A stretch of DNA of 64,000 nt from Jaapia argillacea MUCL 33604. Taxonomy: Eukaryota > Basidiomycota > Agaricomycetes > Jaapiales > Jaapiaceae. This document shows positions 31,163 through 43,428 of the stretch, piece by piece (position 1 is the first letter of the stretch; each line of letters begins with the position of its first letter). Location of the stretch: the NCBI GenBank assembly GCA_000697665.1, contig KL197710.1, positions 753,425 through 817,424 of the forward strand, written 5' to 3'. The notes under the pieces were generated by a model that worked only from the letters and a program-made list of their open reading frames with translations, searched no databases and was not told the DNA's origin. A program made the position numbers and the translations under genes.

Positions 31163-34100
31163 CTAAGAGCGACGTAGGAAGGCTGCATTATCTTGAGCAC
31201 GGTCGCATTTGGTAGCGATGCGCATGGCACCTTCCAGCGCTCGCTCGACCAAGACGCGAGAAGGAGATGATACGGAAGTGTTGTTTAGAAGGTCTGTGCA
31301 GCAAATGTAAGTTTAGAAACCCTTCGCCCAAGGGCGAGATAACGCCTCACCTCTATACTGCAACACATATCGAGTGACCCTCTGCGTCGGTTGAATGGCC
31401 AAATCCCTCAAAGGAGGTTTCCTTTCTTTCTTCACCTTCTTGGTCTCCATCCCGAACCCACCGTACGTACTCCCTCCAAACGAAGAAGCCATACTATCAG
31501 CAGTACTCGGCCGGCTGTGCTTACCAGCACTTCCTCGGGGCGCGTGGGTATTCACCATGATGGCGGACAAGGGCGGCGTTGGAGTAACCATCGTCGTCAG
31601 CGAGGGAACACTTTTCCTCCAAATGCTGAGCGTTCTTCCCAGGCCGCTCTTTGTGCGCGACGACTCCGCAGGATTGGGGTGGTGATCAGGAGATGGCAAC
31701 GGAAAGCTGAGGCCATTCCCCAATGCGCCGAGGAACTTCCCGTCACCGTTGATGGTGGGTAACGGAGGAGGCTCGCTCGTTCTCCAGGGTTTCGTCATAT
31801 TGTACCGACTCGCAAAACCACTTTTGCTTCGGTTTCTCTGCCCAAGGGTCAACTCTGCGGGTGCAGAGTTCGCACCTCTCGAAGCCGATGGTCGCCTATC
31901 ACGTCTCTGCAGCTTATTCACCTTCTCGCTGAAGATCTCCCCCACGATCCCAGAGTACGCGACAAAGGCACTGTCGAATTCCTCCTCACACCCCAAAAAT
32001 GCAGCAGACACGCCATAAATAGAAGGATCGGATGATATATGCGCAAGAAACGATTGTGAAGCACGTAGTAGTGCTGGCAGATATGAATGCATCAAAGGGG
32101 GTGTCGGAGTAGCGGCCTAGATTATCGAGAAAAAGGACAAGTTGATCAGCATCAACCCTCGCCAAGCAGCCAAAAAATGGTGACGTGCCTCTCCAGCAAT
32201 CAACTTCTGTAGCGAGCCCAGATAGTTCCTCTCGGTCCTCACAAGCTCCCTACAACACATCAACGCCCTCCGCTCGGCCATCCATGCTTGGTCATGGTCC
32301 TCCTCATCCTCGTCAAACCCGCTGAAGTTCATATGGGATCCACTCCCTTCCGTTGGACTCGTAACACCACTCAGTGGCCTCCCACTCGAACTCGAACTGC
32401 ACACCTCACTGCTATCAGGGTCCGTCCTACCCACAGGAGCGGAGATGGCGATTTTGGATCTCATGTTGAATCTATTTCGGTCCTTGTCATTCGGGGTCGT
32501 AGGGGGGCCGTTGACAGTGCTACTGTAGCAGGTCTTCCCTAAATATCGGACACTGCCCGCAGCGCTAGTCGTATCGTCCTCATCTTCGTCACCAAATGCG
32601 AGCGTAAATCGCTTAATAGGACTCGGATCCCTCTCTCCCACTGTCCGCGGGGCAGATTGCGACCTTCGATGATGGCCAAGGGGAGGGGGTGTTCTTAGCG
32701 ATGAGTCGTCAGAAGCCGCACTCGTGTTAGGACCAGGTATAGGCGGAGGTGAAGCGGAACTTTGGAGAATGCGTGTGGGTGCTTTGAATGTCGTGAAACC
32801 TGAAGGAATTGGAGGGAATGGCGGCAAAGGCGGAGGCTTGGACGAAGGTGGATTGACAACCGGCATCGACTGTGACTGAGGGAGCACGATTGTCGACTTC
32901 GAAGATGAACTTTCCGAGAAGGAAAAACTCCTCGCTGGATAGTTGTTCGTCTCCCCAACTTTGCTATCCAAAGCTTCAAAGCGATCCTTTCCAACTTCTG
33001 AATAAGGATCGAACGATGACATCCTCGAACCCATTCCATTCCTCCTCTCTCGAGTCACGAATATACGGCTAGAGCCCTCCCCAGATGAGGGTGAGGTGGT
33101 ATCGGGAGATAATGCTGACACGGCCGCGAAAGTGGAAGAAGACGCATCAAGGAGGAGGGCCTGTGGGAATATGGGGGTATCAGGACATATAGGCGAGACG
33201 GGATACGAAGCGAGGAGTAAACCAATCTAACACGCGTTGAGAAGCGGTGGGTTAGTGGTGCGATGAGTCGAGAATAGGACAAATCACACCTCATCGGGAC
33301 TTTGAACAACACTCTTCCTCCTCTTCTTCAGACTCGACTTCAACTTCCTCGGTCCTTGCTCCCCACCACCCCGTCCCTCAGCTTTCCGTCCACTCACGCT
33401 CGTCGTCGCGTTTGCGTGCATATCCGACGCCACTTCCTCTGCTCCAATAGGCCCATCATGGAGAGAAGTCATAGACTTCGTAGGCCTCCTCTTCGTCAAC
33501 TTCTTCACCGACGGCGCCTTGGAAATCGTTGCAATTCCGTTCCCATCCCCAATTCCGGCCGATGGTGGCAGAGGTATTGGTGGCGGTGCAATAACTCCGG
33601 AAGGTGTGCTTTGGACTAAGCTTGGAAAAATTCTGGCCGGACTATCGGGTGGCACGATTGTCGACCCCCCGGACCTACTCGATCTGCCGAGTGTCGAATA
33701 GAGGTCCGTGGTGGACGTGGGACCAGTGGTTAAACTCAACGCGCCGCCTGGATGTGCGTAGAAATTGGATGTGTCCGCATTTCGTTTGCCGTGGCTTTCC
33801 CCAGAAGACGGGACTGTAACATGAGTGGAAGTAGAGGACCCATGTATACTACTCGAGGTGCCGCAGCCTGAAGCAGAGCCATCTCCGCCAGATGTATACG
33901 GTGATGGATCTGCACTTGTATCGGTAGACCCACTCCACTTGGTCAGAGGTACTGGTCGAGGAGGAAGGGGAACATCGCTTTTCTTCGGAGCTACGGAGCC
34001 TGTGCTCATCCGTCTCCTCTCCTTCTTGGGTGGCGCCGAGGACGGGCGAAGGGGCCCGCTTGGGGGGGAGGAAGGAAGTTCAGGTAGAGGTCGAGAGATA

Positions 34101-34771
34101 GGAAATTTTGAATGAGGGGGTGAATTCGAGGGCGGAGAAGGCCTGGAAGGGGTTCTGGAGTACGAGTCTGACCTTAGCCTTGGCAGTGGTTTCTTTAGTT
34201 TTCGTGATCGAGTACGTGAGGGCGAGGAGCCGTTGCTATTGGGTACCGCGGTCGTCATTGGCATATCATATCGAGCAAATGAAGGAGGGCATGCTGAATG
34301 CCCATTATCACTGCGCGATTTTCGCCATGGTCGACCCCGGGACGAGGAATGACCGGCGTCTGAGAATGAAGATGGGGGAGGAGGCGGGTGCGACTTTTGT
34401 GGGGGTGGCGGTGGAGGATCTGGGTAGATCATATAGAAAGGGTTGTGACCGAGGTCGGTCGAGGGCTGATAAGTGAAACCACTCTCGTGGCCGACTGAAG
34501 AGGTCAAGCCCGACTCGTACCCGGCATTCAAGTCGTGATCATGGCTGTAATCATGAGAGACGTCGGTCTTGTCTTGTTCGATTTCGTATACATAGGAAGT
34601 ATCACGATACTCCTCGGTCACGGCAAGTCCATGTGTTGGAGAGGCATAGTTAACGGTAGCGGCCAGGATCGGCGGGGCACTCTTTGAATGCTTGTGCGTG
34701 CGTTTGTCGGAGGAGGGCGAGCGAGTGAACCTGATCCATTTTGTCCAAGAACTCGGTAGACCCACTGACAT
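31163..34771 (-). CDS. RhoGEF (DH domain) protein with long Pro/Ser-rich N-terminus
   Basis: A likely guanine nucleotide exchange factor for Rho-type GTPases controlling polarity and actin. The first exon (ATG at 34771, about 495 codons) is disordered and rich in Pro/Ser/Arg, with poly-Pro runs (PDPPPPPP, PPPLPPFPPIP) that could bind SH3 domains. Exon 2 and 3 continue this and then reach ALMCCRELVRTERNYLGSLQKLI, the first conserved helix of DH domains. After an intron, LMHSYLPALLRASQSFLAHIS follows. A Ser-rich insertion of some 150 residues comes before the third conserved helix, PLRDLAIQPTQRVTRYVLQYRDLL, the diagnostic DH signature. The protein ends soon after (ERALEGAMRIATKCDRAQDNAAFLRRS), with TAG at 31163-31165, so there is no PH domain. 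The GTPase partner is unknown. Confidence 0.8.
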
Positions 34772-35439
34772 TGGATTTGGGGGCTGTCAACACGACTGTC
34801 AAAAGGCGATCTCTTCCGTTCTGAGTGTCGCTTGTCCCTGTCCGGGTATAAGTGTTTGACGTCGGTGATCGTAGAGCAGAGGCAAATGTCCCAAGTTCTG
34901 ACAAGTTTAAGAGAAAAGATGATACGTCTGGACTGTGTTCTCGAGGATGTCGACGCCACCACCAGTCGTACAATCAGAGCGGGTGTTTCCAAAGCCACGC
35001 TCCGCAACGAAGCCTGTCAAAGGCAAACCGTGAACCTGCCGACAGTCGATCGGTTTGTCGTTTTTCTGCAGGTGTGGAGAGTTTAGATGACATGGCTGTA
35101 ATCCTTTTACGCCTTGCGTCATGTTACGAAATATCCAGTTTCGTCGCGTATAGGTCCATCACGTTTAGGACCAACTTTATCCAAGACGTCACACACCCAG
35201 ACCTATTCTTCAAGCTTCAAGTGCCTTTCATTGTAAAATCATTCCGTGTGCATGCAACGCCACTGCCTGCTGCACGCCCTGCTACCATACTGTCCCTGGC
35301 CTTTTGGATTTTAATACACCTCCTCTCCCGAATAACTGTCAAGGTTTCATATCAAACCACGTCCAACAGACATCCATTTGAATCCATGCTTTGTTCCAGA
35401 CCTCACTCCTCTTGCCTCCGAGATCCACTGCCAAGATTT
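34772..35439. other. Intergenic region upstream of the RhoGEF gene
   Basis: About 670 bases between the RhoGEF start and the RIB7 stop, both on the minus strand; it must hold the RhoGEF promoter and the RIB7 3' end. A long + strand open frame (34852-35862) runs through it and into antisense RIB7, but has no recognisable domain, so I do not call it. Confidence 0.5.
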
Positions 35440-36628
35440 CTAGGTCGTTGCCACGAGGCCTGTCTTGGGTCGCACCGCGAAAACTGCATCCCGGCCAATC
35501 ACCTCAGTCCGCACGTGTTCGATGCTGGGAACCTAATCACGGCAGAAACATGCAATCGTTCAGCATCCGCACACAACTGTCATTATCGCATCGTGCGTAC
35601 CTGGTTGCCCGACATGTCAATCCCATATCCAATCCCATCATCTCCGACAAACGTCGGTGCCACTGTCACAACCAGCATGTCCACCACACCTCGTCCTTCA
35701 TCTCGATACGGTTGCGCCGTTGCCGGATCGGTCACACAAGAAGACGAAACTTCCGATAGGAAAGATCCTATCACTCGAGCTCCCCCTTCAACCATAAGTG
35801 AATGTATGCCAAGATTCCTGAGTTGTCGGAGAACATCTGTAATCGATAGAAGACCTGCATGATGCAAATTGTGGGTCAAAGTTAGCTAAGAAACTGCCGT
35901 AGGGTGACATGGCTGAGCATCTATAAAACTAGGGTTTCCCCAGTGAAACGTACCATCTGATCCCGAGACCTCAATGACTCTTGCACCAGCTTCCTGGAGA
36001 GCTTTCTTACGGTCTGCTCGACCGGGCCCTGACTCCGAGTGATGGCAGTGGAGTTGGTCGAGACTACACATGATCCATGGTCTTCTCCCCGTCCCGGCTG
36101 CGAAGTTCTTGAGTACCTTGCAGTGTGGGGATAGTCGGAGGCTGGAGTCGAGAATGATGGGTCGAGGAATGTGATAAGGTGTTTCGGAAGTTGGAAGATG
36201 GCGAGCTGCAGTAGATGAATCCGTAAACAACGGGCAGAGAAGAACGGGTTTGATTGTACGCACTGTTTAGCTGTGGGTCATCATTCAGAGCTGTGCCGAT
36301 CCCAACCATAATCCCATCATGCATAGTTCTCATCCTTCACTTCATCATCATCCCATCAACGCACATCAGCACTTCCCAATTTCGAGTCACAGGGGTGCGC
36401 GGCTCACCAATGAGTCATAACCAAACTCTCCCTCCCGCTGAGCGCAAGTTGTTTCCCACCAGTGCCAGCGATCTTACCATCCAGAGATTGAGCAAAAGTG
36501 AGGGTGACATATGGGCGATTGGGATCAGGGGAAGTCAGTCTAGGAGAGACAGCGTTTGTGAAACTAGAGGGTGGTGGGATGGAATAGACGTCGGTCAGGA
36601 AAGCTGGGGGAACAGGATGCTTGTCCAT
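35440..36628 (-). CDS. RIB7: 2,5-diamino-6-ribosylamino-4(3H)-pyrimidinone 5'-phosphate reductase (riboflavin synthesis)
   Basis: This enzyme reduces the ribosyl side chain of the diaminopyrimidinone intermediate with NADPH, the second step of fungal riboflavin synthesis. The RibD C-terminal-type reductase fold is clear: RPYVTLTFAQSLDGKIAG, ALSGRESLVMTHWLRTMHDGIMVGIGTALNDDPQLNARHLP, PRPIILDSSLRLSP, then VLRQLRNLGIHSLMVEGGARVIGSFL and VDMLVVTVAPTFVGDDGIGY. SLDGKIA, GIGTxxxDxPxL and the VEGGxxxxxxF motif are the NADPH and substrate signatures. Five exons. The last intron follows GNQ (donor GTACGC) and the final exon ends GLVATT with TAG at 35440-35442. ATG at 36628. It diverges from histone H4 with 283 bases between. 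Confidence 0.92.
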
Positions 36629-36911
36629 ATTGGCGGTGGCTTGAGTTCCAAGGTCGAAAAGTTACAAGTCCAACTTGAAAGGGGCTATCCAAGAAAGGAA
36701 ACAGCACGTTCCCCGACACGGTGCACGTGACCACTAAACGGGAGGTCGAGTACTTAAACAAAGCGCGACTGGTCAACGGCTTCCAGCATCTCTTTCCCTC
36801 TAACCACCATCACCAACACCACTCTCCAGTGTAGCGAAAGCTTCAGCTAACGCGCTACCCTCCTACACCCCTCGTAACCCTACCCCAACACCTCTACACT
36901 ACAACACAAAC
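36629..36911. promoter_or_regulatory. Divergent promoter, RIB7 (-) and histone H4 (+)
   Basis: 283 bases lie between the start codons. The H4 side has a TATA-like TACTTAAACA near 36750 and a long CT/CA-rich leader up to the ATG, as in strongly expressed fungal genes. No clear S-phase histone element is recognised by eye. Confidence 0.45.
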
Positions 36912-37412
<501 letters not shown>

Positions 37413-37976
37413 GCGCATCAGCGGCGGCACTGGCGCTTTTCTCTGGTTCTTCTACTCTACTCTCTCTAAGTTATCGTGCATGTATGCTGTAGGAATATGC
37501 GAGTTTCGGTTATGATATGTCCTCACCAACCGTTACCCACCCGAGGGCGTGACCATCCTTTGAGTGAGCCTATTTCGGCGACGCGTCGTTTGCTGGCTCT
37601 GCACCATGTCGGCAGTAGGTCAGGTCGTGAGAACTCTTGGGTCCCGCGACTTTTGCTGGCACTGTACGATGTGCTTGCTTCGCCACTGGTCCAGATCAGG
37701 ACGACGACATTCCAGATATGGCATGATCAAACTTTTTGTGATAAGAAGCCGCTGTGCTCGGATGTGACTGCGCCTCAACGCTACTGACTCTCCACACAAA
37801 TCCTTGTCCATCCAAGCACTACTGCTGAGCCTGATGACGTTTTCTGGCCGATCTGAGCCCTCGTTGCATCATGCCTCCTTTTCGTGACCTCTTCACTGAT
37901 CTGCGCCTTCGAACTTCTAGATCGAAGCATCCCTGCCCGCCGTATAAGATCTCATAGAAATCCCAACATACCATCC
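37413..37976. other. Intergenic region, nothing recognised
   Basis: About 560 bases after histone H4. Frames on both strands are short and unconvincing. The leader before the next gene at 37977 is CT-rich. No stem-loop of the metazoan histone type is evident, as expected for a polyadenylated, intron-bearing fungal histone gene. Confidence 0.45.
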
Positions 37977-38850
37977 ATGCCCCTTCGTCTCTCAACCTTT
38001 CGTCCCCCCCTCTCAATAGTCGTCAGAGCAAACCGTCGTTCAACCTTTTCGACCACTTCGTTACTCAGAATGCCTTCCAGTGATCCCAATGCCAAGAACT
38101 TTGCCGGGCTTACTCCAGAAGAGTCCAAGGCTCTGAAGGAGAGAGCTCCGGAATCGCACGAGGAGAAGATCATTCAGGCTATCAAGGAGGTACGTTTGTC
38201 AATATGCCAAGCAAACTGGTATTCCGTGACTCATACGCTTCGATAGTTGTATTCCTGCAAGCCGAAGGAGGTACGAATATTCTACTCCTCTACTCTCTCC
38301 GATTATTCACAGACCTTACCCATAGAGCACCTACTCTATCTATGCGAAAGACGCTGTGTTCCACGACCCAATCGGTATCGCAAACGGTTCAGATGCGATC
38401 CGTGCGCAGTTCAACGGTTTAGCAAAGGTACCCTTTCTTGATTGCCTTATGATTGGGAGGCTAATGAAGGTGCTCCTCTCCAGATCTTCCCCAAGGCCGA
38501 CATCCCCAAATTCCGTGTGCTCTCCAACCCGTCGAGCCTTCCTAAGAATACGATTCTCATCGACCAGGACATAGCTTATTACAGGGACCCCAAATCCTCT
38601 CCGACCAAGGTTTATCCTTAACTTTTGGAATTACTCTCAGATGTTAACGCACTTGACTTAGACCGTGAATTCACTCCTCACTCTTGAAACCAGCGATTCC
38701 GGTTTGGTCACACACCATCAGGAGGAGTGGGACCATAAACGCGAGCCCACCTCCGATGATGGTTTCGTTGGGTATATCAATGAGCAGAGGAAGAAATTGA
38801 CTGCCGGGTTGACAGATATGTTTGTTAGCAAAGAGCCTCCCAAGCAGTGA
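37977..38850 (+). CDS. SnoaL/NTF2-like domain protein, probably mitochondrial
   Basis: The N-terminus (MPLRLSTFRPPLSIVVRANR, then RSTFSTTSLLRM) is Arg/Ser-rich with no acidic residues, like a cleavable mitochondrial presequence. After splicing the body reads APESHEEKIIQAIKELYSCKPKE, STYSIYAKDAVFHDPIGIANGSDAIRAQFNGLAK, IFPKADIPKFRVLSN, NTILIDQDIAYYRDP, and TVNSLLTLETSDSGLVTHHQEEWDHKRE. The pattern of a Tyr/Asp helix, FHDPIG, IRAQFNGL and a closing strand ending in EEWDH is that of NTF2/SnoaL-like folds found in many fungal genomes. Six exons; the stop is TGA at 38848-38850. No catalytic role can be assigned. An in-frame ATG within LLRMPSS could give a cytosolic form. Confidence 0.75.
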
Positions 38851-38976
38851 ACATTGTCCTCGCAGATTGTATTGCATAGTGTACATGGGTTATTTGTAGA
38901 TCCAAGATGTAATTGCCGACTCCCCAGACTGTTGTACAATGGAATTTTGTCATGTATCGTCTGCCTCGACAGTGCT

Positions 38977-41900
38977 TCAGAAGGGGAACCATCTTCTTGC
39001 CGTTTGCTCAGCTGCGAGTCTCTTGGCCTGTGTAAATGCGAATTTAGACGTGCTCGCTGTGATTGTTCGCAAATCGGCAAACCTGATTGACCATGCTTCT
39101 GCTACCTTCCTCCAACGATTTGACTTGCTCTTCCAAGTTACCAAGCATTTCCCTGTTGGAGTGAGACTCAGCAGAGACAGAAGTATAGTATAAAGGTGTT
39201 CCGCCCACCCTCTCTCCGATAGGGCAGATGTCAGCCGCTCTTGGAGCGAGCCTCTCTGATCTTGTCCACCTAGACTCGGCTTGGCAGACCTTTCAGGGGA
39301 CCGAGAACTACTGCTGGATGCTTTCCCACTTCCGGATGGCTTGGTAACGGTCTGCTTGGGAATCGGTCGGTCGGGACCCGCAACTATGGATAGAGTGAGC
39401 CAACACTTGGAACTCAGTAGGAACCATAGGGGCGCACGCAGTGAATCGATCTGTTCTCCGGTTATACTCCTAGGTCCCACGAAGCTTCCAACCCAGCTGC
39501 CAAGGGTAGATACTGGACCTATAGACACGGGCTGGGGTTGCGGGGGTATGACGCCTTTCTCGCCAGTGTCTTGGCGAATTAGAAAGTCGATCTCTGGTTG
39601 AGTATGGTAGAAGGAGCAGCGAATGTCGAACAGCGAGCCAAACGTCGTTTGCATCACCGTTCCTGTGGGCTGGTGGATCGTGTGTTCGATGAAGTCGCCA
39701 ACGGAATTGAGCCAGATTGATCTGCGGCGGTAAGCTTTATGAGTTATATTGGTATCATCTTGAAGAAACATCATTTACCCAGTGGAGGTTTCGGGAAGAT
39801 GGAGGGTATGGAGAAGTTCAAGGGCCGGAAGGGAATAGATGAGAGCCTCGCCTTTGCTAGTGATTGCGACTAAAGCATGCGAGCCTAGGAATCTTCTGTC
39901 AATGTGAATCCTCAAAATATGGTCCGGCAATCTCACCGTTCCTTTCAACAACTTCAACACATTCGACGGTGCCAACCTTGCTGGGCCAATCGGCCTTTGC
40001 AATCCGATCACCGTCGACATCCAGATTACACCTCACACCCTTCCCCCCAGCTGTTACCAAGATGCAATGTCCTGTTGACCCGTCCTCTTTACCGACAGGA
40101 GCCGGCTTCGGCGGGTTCAAAGCCACAGCCAGCCCAGCCCTGTCGGCTTTGCAACGTGCCCCTGAACGAGCGTCAATCACAAAGGTTGATCCTCGAGGAA
40201 CTGGGTTGGCAGCGGTTTCCATCACTTTGGGTTCGCTATCGATTGACCACAAGCCCGTCGCTGGTGAATGATTCAACGTATATATTTTCGTTTCTCCGGA
40301 CGTCTTGGTTCCTAGCAAGCGGATCCTAGGGATGGGGTCTGATTGAAGTACGTGAATAAGACGAAGATCGGAATGGAGGGACCTTACCTGAATCCAGCTT
40401 ACAGACGGACCAGCTCAAATGAACAATGGGATCTCTATCTTCTGAGTGTATGTGTAAACCCTTTTTCTTGGCTGGGGGTCTCGACCGAAGGATGACCCTT
40501 GGGCCCCTCATGTCCACAACAAGCAGGGAACCATCTTCATACGACGTGGCGAAGAATCCTGTGATCAGGTTCAGCTCCCTTCCCTCTTCGGGTGAATGGC
40601 TGTGGACGCACCAATTTCGGATGCAGCGAATCCAACGACAGCGCCGATATTCGCTGACAGCAACAGAGAAGGTCGAAACTTGCGACCAGATTCAACCACA
40701 ATGTGGTCGATTGGAACCAACTCTGAGTCGTCGATTACCCGAGACGCAAGTTTCTTTTCGTCACCATTGGTTAGAGTGAAGATTATGACTTCCCCAGTCT
40801 GGAACATCAGATAGCATTCGAGTGACTCTTGCGCTAGATAGACCCTGTCAAGTCGAGTTTCACGAGAGAGGGCAGGCAAGTCCAGCGCCGACACAGATGC
40901 ATCAGCGAAAACGGAGAATGGATCGATGGTCAGCGAATAGATCGCGTCAGGGAAGTCGCGATTAAGTGCCTCGGCACTTGAGTTGACCAGGTTTTGCGCA
41001 CTTAGATCTTGGAAGCGCACTGTGAGGTCCTGGTGACGTGTAACCAGGATGCGACGGGGTTGATACTTTGGGAGGTGCGCTGTTTAATGATACGAAGGGG
41101 ACGAGATTGGACGACGAACCCGAGCAAATTTGATATCGCTACTCGTACTATCCTCGTTGACCCAGGTCGTACCTCCATGGAATTGAAGCCCGCTCTCGAC
41201 TTTGGAAACGGAAGTGAGTGACTCGTACGCCTCCCGCTCGCAGATGACGAGGTGTCCATCGATAACAGCACCATCCCCGGCCCAGAATGAGGGTGGGAGG
41301 TTGAGACGTTGCGGATGGTCGAACTGTAGCGACTCGAGGGTGGACGCAAGGTCTTCTACGATTTCCTCTGAAGTAGTTCCCGCATTTGGTACAGTATTGG
41401 CAACATTGGGATGGCTGCCACTGGGATTTATCGGAAACTGATATGCCTCGACGGTCCGCGATTTGTCTGTGGCTTCTGACAGTAGCACGATGGCTTTCGG
41501 GTCCCAATTCCCTGAGAAATGCGGATTGTCCTTAGGCACAAGCAAGAAGTCCTGGATAATCCCAGACGTGGGCAAAAAGACGGATTTCATCGGGAGAAGA
41601 CTCTGGCGTATCGCAGTTCGAAGTGAGGGGTGTAGGCTTTGAGGGCCGACATTCGGTGGAGGGGCGGGAGGATTGAATGGGGGCAGCCAAAGTATGTTGA
41701 TCCCAGGGATGTCGTCCGATCTCAACCCCCCAAGGATGACAAGAGCTGTGTCGCCTCCCCTGGGATCTGAAGAGTTTGGAAAGCCCGCCCACGCAAGTTT
41801 AAATATAGCCTCTCTAGACGAGGGCGGTGATGATAGGTCGGGCTCTGGAGGCAAATTTGAAGCTAGTAGCGCATCAAATATCTTCTCGCTTGGGACATTG

Positions 41901-43202
41901 ACATCAGAATCGTCCAGAGTCTTCACCAACAGAGGTCGATCTTCGTCATCAACGGCCCAAAATGCAATGCAGCCATCTGCGTGACCGACAGCAAAGAGAT
42001 GGCCTGCAGGGTGAATGGCAATACAAGTGACGGGGGGGCGTCTGGGATTTAGAAGATCCTGCAAAAAATTGTGAATCCCATACGAAGGACCAGGTTGCGA
42101 TAGAGATGGTCACCTGTGTCACAAGATCAGTTCCTCCTGGGGCTCCTGGGGAGAGAACGAGCTCGTAAACGCGAGACGTTTTTCGTTCAGGCTGGCGATA
42201 CAATGATGAGAGATGGGCTTGCGAGTTTCAGAGAAGACTCACGATGTCGTACAATGCAACTCCCCCTGTGACACGTTGTGGGTGATTAAAGAGAAGGTCC
42301 GTAAAAGGTCAGACATACCAGCGTAAGCGATAAAAGTAGTGCCAAGATTCCGAGGATGGACAGCTACTTCCATTGGGACGTGACTGCGGGATTCGATCGT
42401 ATGTTTGAAGACCATATGATGCGATGTAAGTACATACGAATCAACTTCCCGATGACCATCCCTCCCACTGAGTGGATCCTTTTCTTGGTGCAATGTCCAC
42501 TGGTTTGCGACGTCATACGGAGAAAAACGAAGGCACAGCAAATCGTACGTCTTGATCTTGCCACTTTGCAAGATGATGAATGCCTATACCTTGAATATTC
42601 AGCTATTACTCCCTTCCTTTCAAGTACAAACGAACATGCGAATGGGAAGGTGAGATGACAAGGTTGCTAAGAATATATTAGCATGACAGCAGAAAGCAAT
42701 CATTATACCAGTGCTTACTTGACGTGAGACTTCGACTTGAACGTCGCTTGTAGCTTGGGTTGGGTATGAGAAGCAAGGGTCCACACATAAACTTGATCGT
42801 TTGTGTCTGATCAACATCAATTAGGTGGAACGAGTGAGTCTGGTGCCAAAGGACGACTCACCAACACACACAAGTTTCGAAACGAAGGGAGCAAACTGTA
42901 GGAACTTCACTCTGGTGGATGGGTCAGGGAGGCTGAATCGAATATCGACCAGTGGTCCTCCCAGGATCCGAATCTCTCCTTGGGCTGTTCCTATCGGAAA
43001 CCTGCTTAGTTCAGCCATACGGAGAGCCAGTCATACGTATAATCGTACCGACGACGAGTAAGCTCGACACAGGATCAACTGCTAGGGCAACGACATTGGC
43101 GTCATATTTAAAGGTCTTGAAAACGCCAACATTCCAGTCGAGGTTCTCTGATAGCTCCCGGGACAGATCCTGTTGAATGTCATGAGAGTTGAAGGAGAAC
43201 AT
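38977..43202 (-). CDS. SRO7: Sro7/tomosyn (lethal giant larvae) family exocytosis regulator
   Basis: A WD40 double-propeller protein that binds t-SNAREs and Rab/Sec4 at sites of polarized secretion. The N-terminus (ATG at 43202) reads DIQQDLSRELSENLDWNVGVFKTFKYDANVVALAVDPVSSLLVVGT, then GEIRILGGPLVDIRFSLP, typical of the family. Blades continue with CIAIHPAGHLFAVGHADGCIAFWAVDDEDRPL and a long middle part. At the C-terminus two short introns (56 and 55 bases) must be removed. This joins QERLTSALSERG to GEMLGNLEEQVKSLEEGSRSMVNQ and then AKRLAAEQTARRWFPF, a tomosyn-like R-SNARE (synaptobrevin-like) segment. Without splicing the frame stays open but yields unrelated sequence. About a dozen exons; the stop is TGA, minus strand 38979-38977. 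It is the first of six co-directional minus-strand genes. Confidence 0.87.
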
Positions 43203-43428
43203 GGGGCGAGAATGGTGGTGCACCCAAGTTGCTGTCTCCGAGAGATACAGTACTTACAGGGGCAGGCTAATACGATCGACGATCACACGATGGAATCGAT
43301 TGCGCGAAAGAGAAAACCGAATACATGAAGAAATTGTGAAAAACCCAAACTTGTAATAATCATATAATCGACATATGCCTAGCAATACATGGAGTGAGGA
43401 TAAGGAACGCTTCGATGTTGGCTAAATG

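Noticed and set aside
34852-35862. 336-codon open frame on the + strand
   Set aside because: It runs antisense to RIB7's last exons and through the RhoGEF promoter, begins at a non-ATG-like position, and has no recognisable domain; Ser/Arg/His/Cys-rich composition is typical of a shadow frame.
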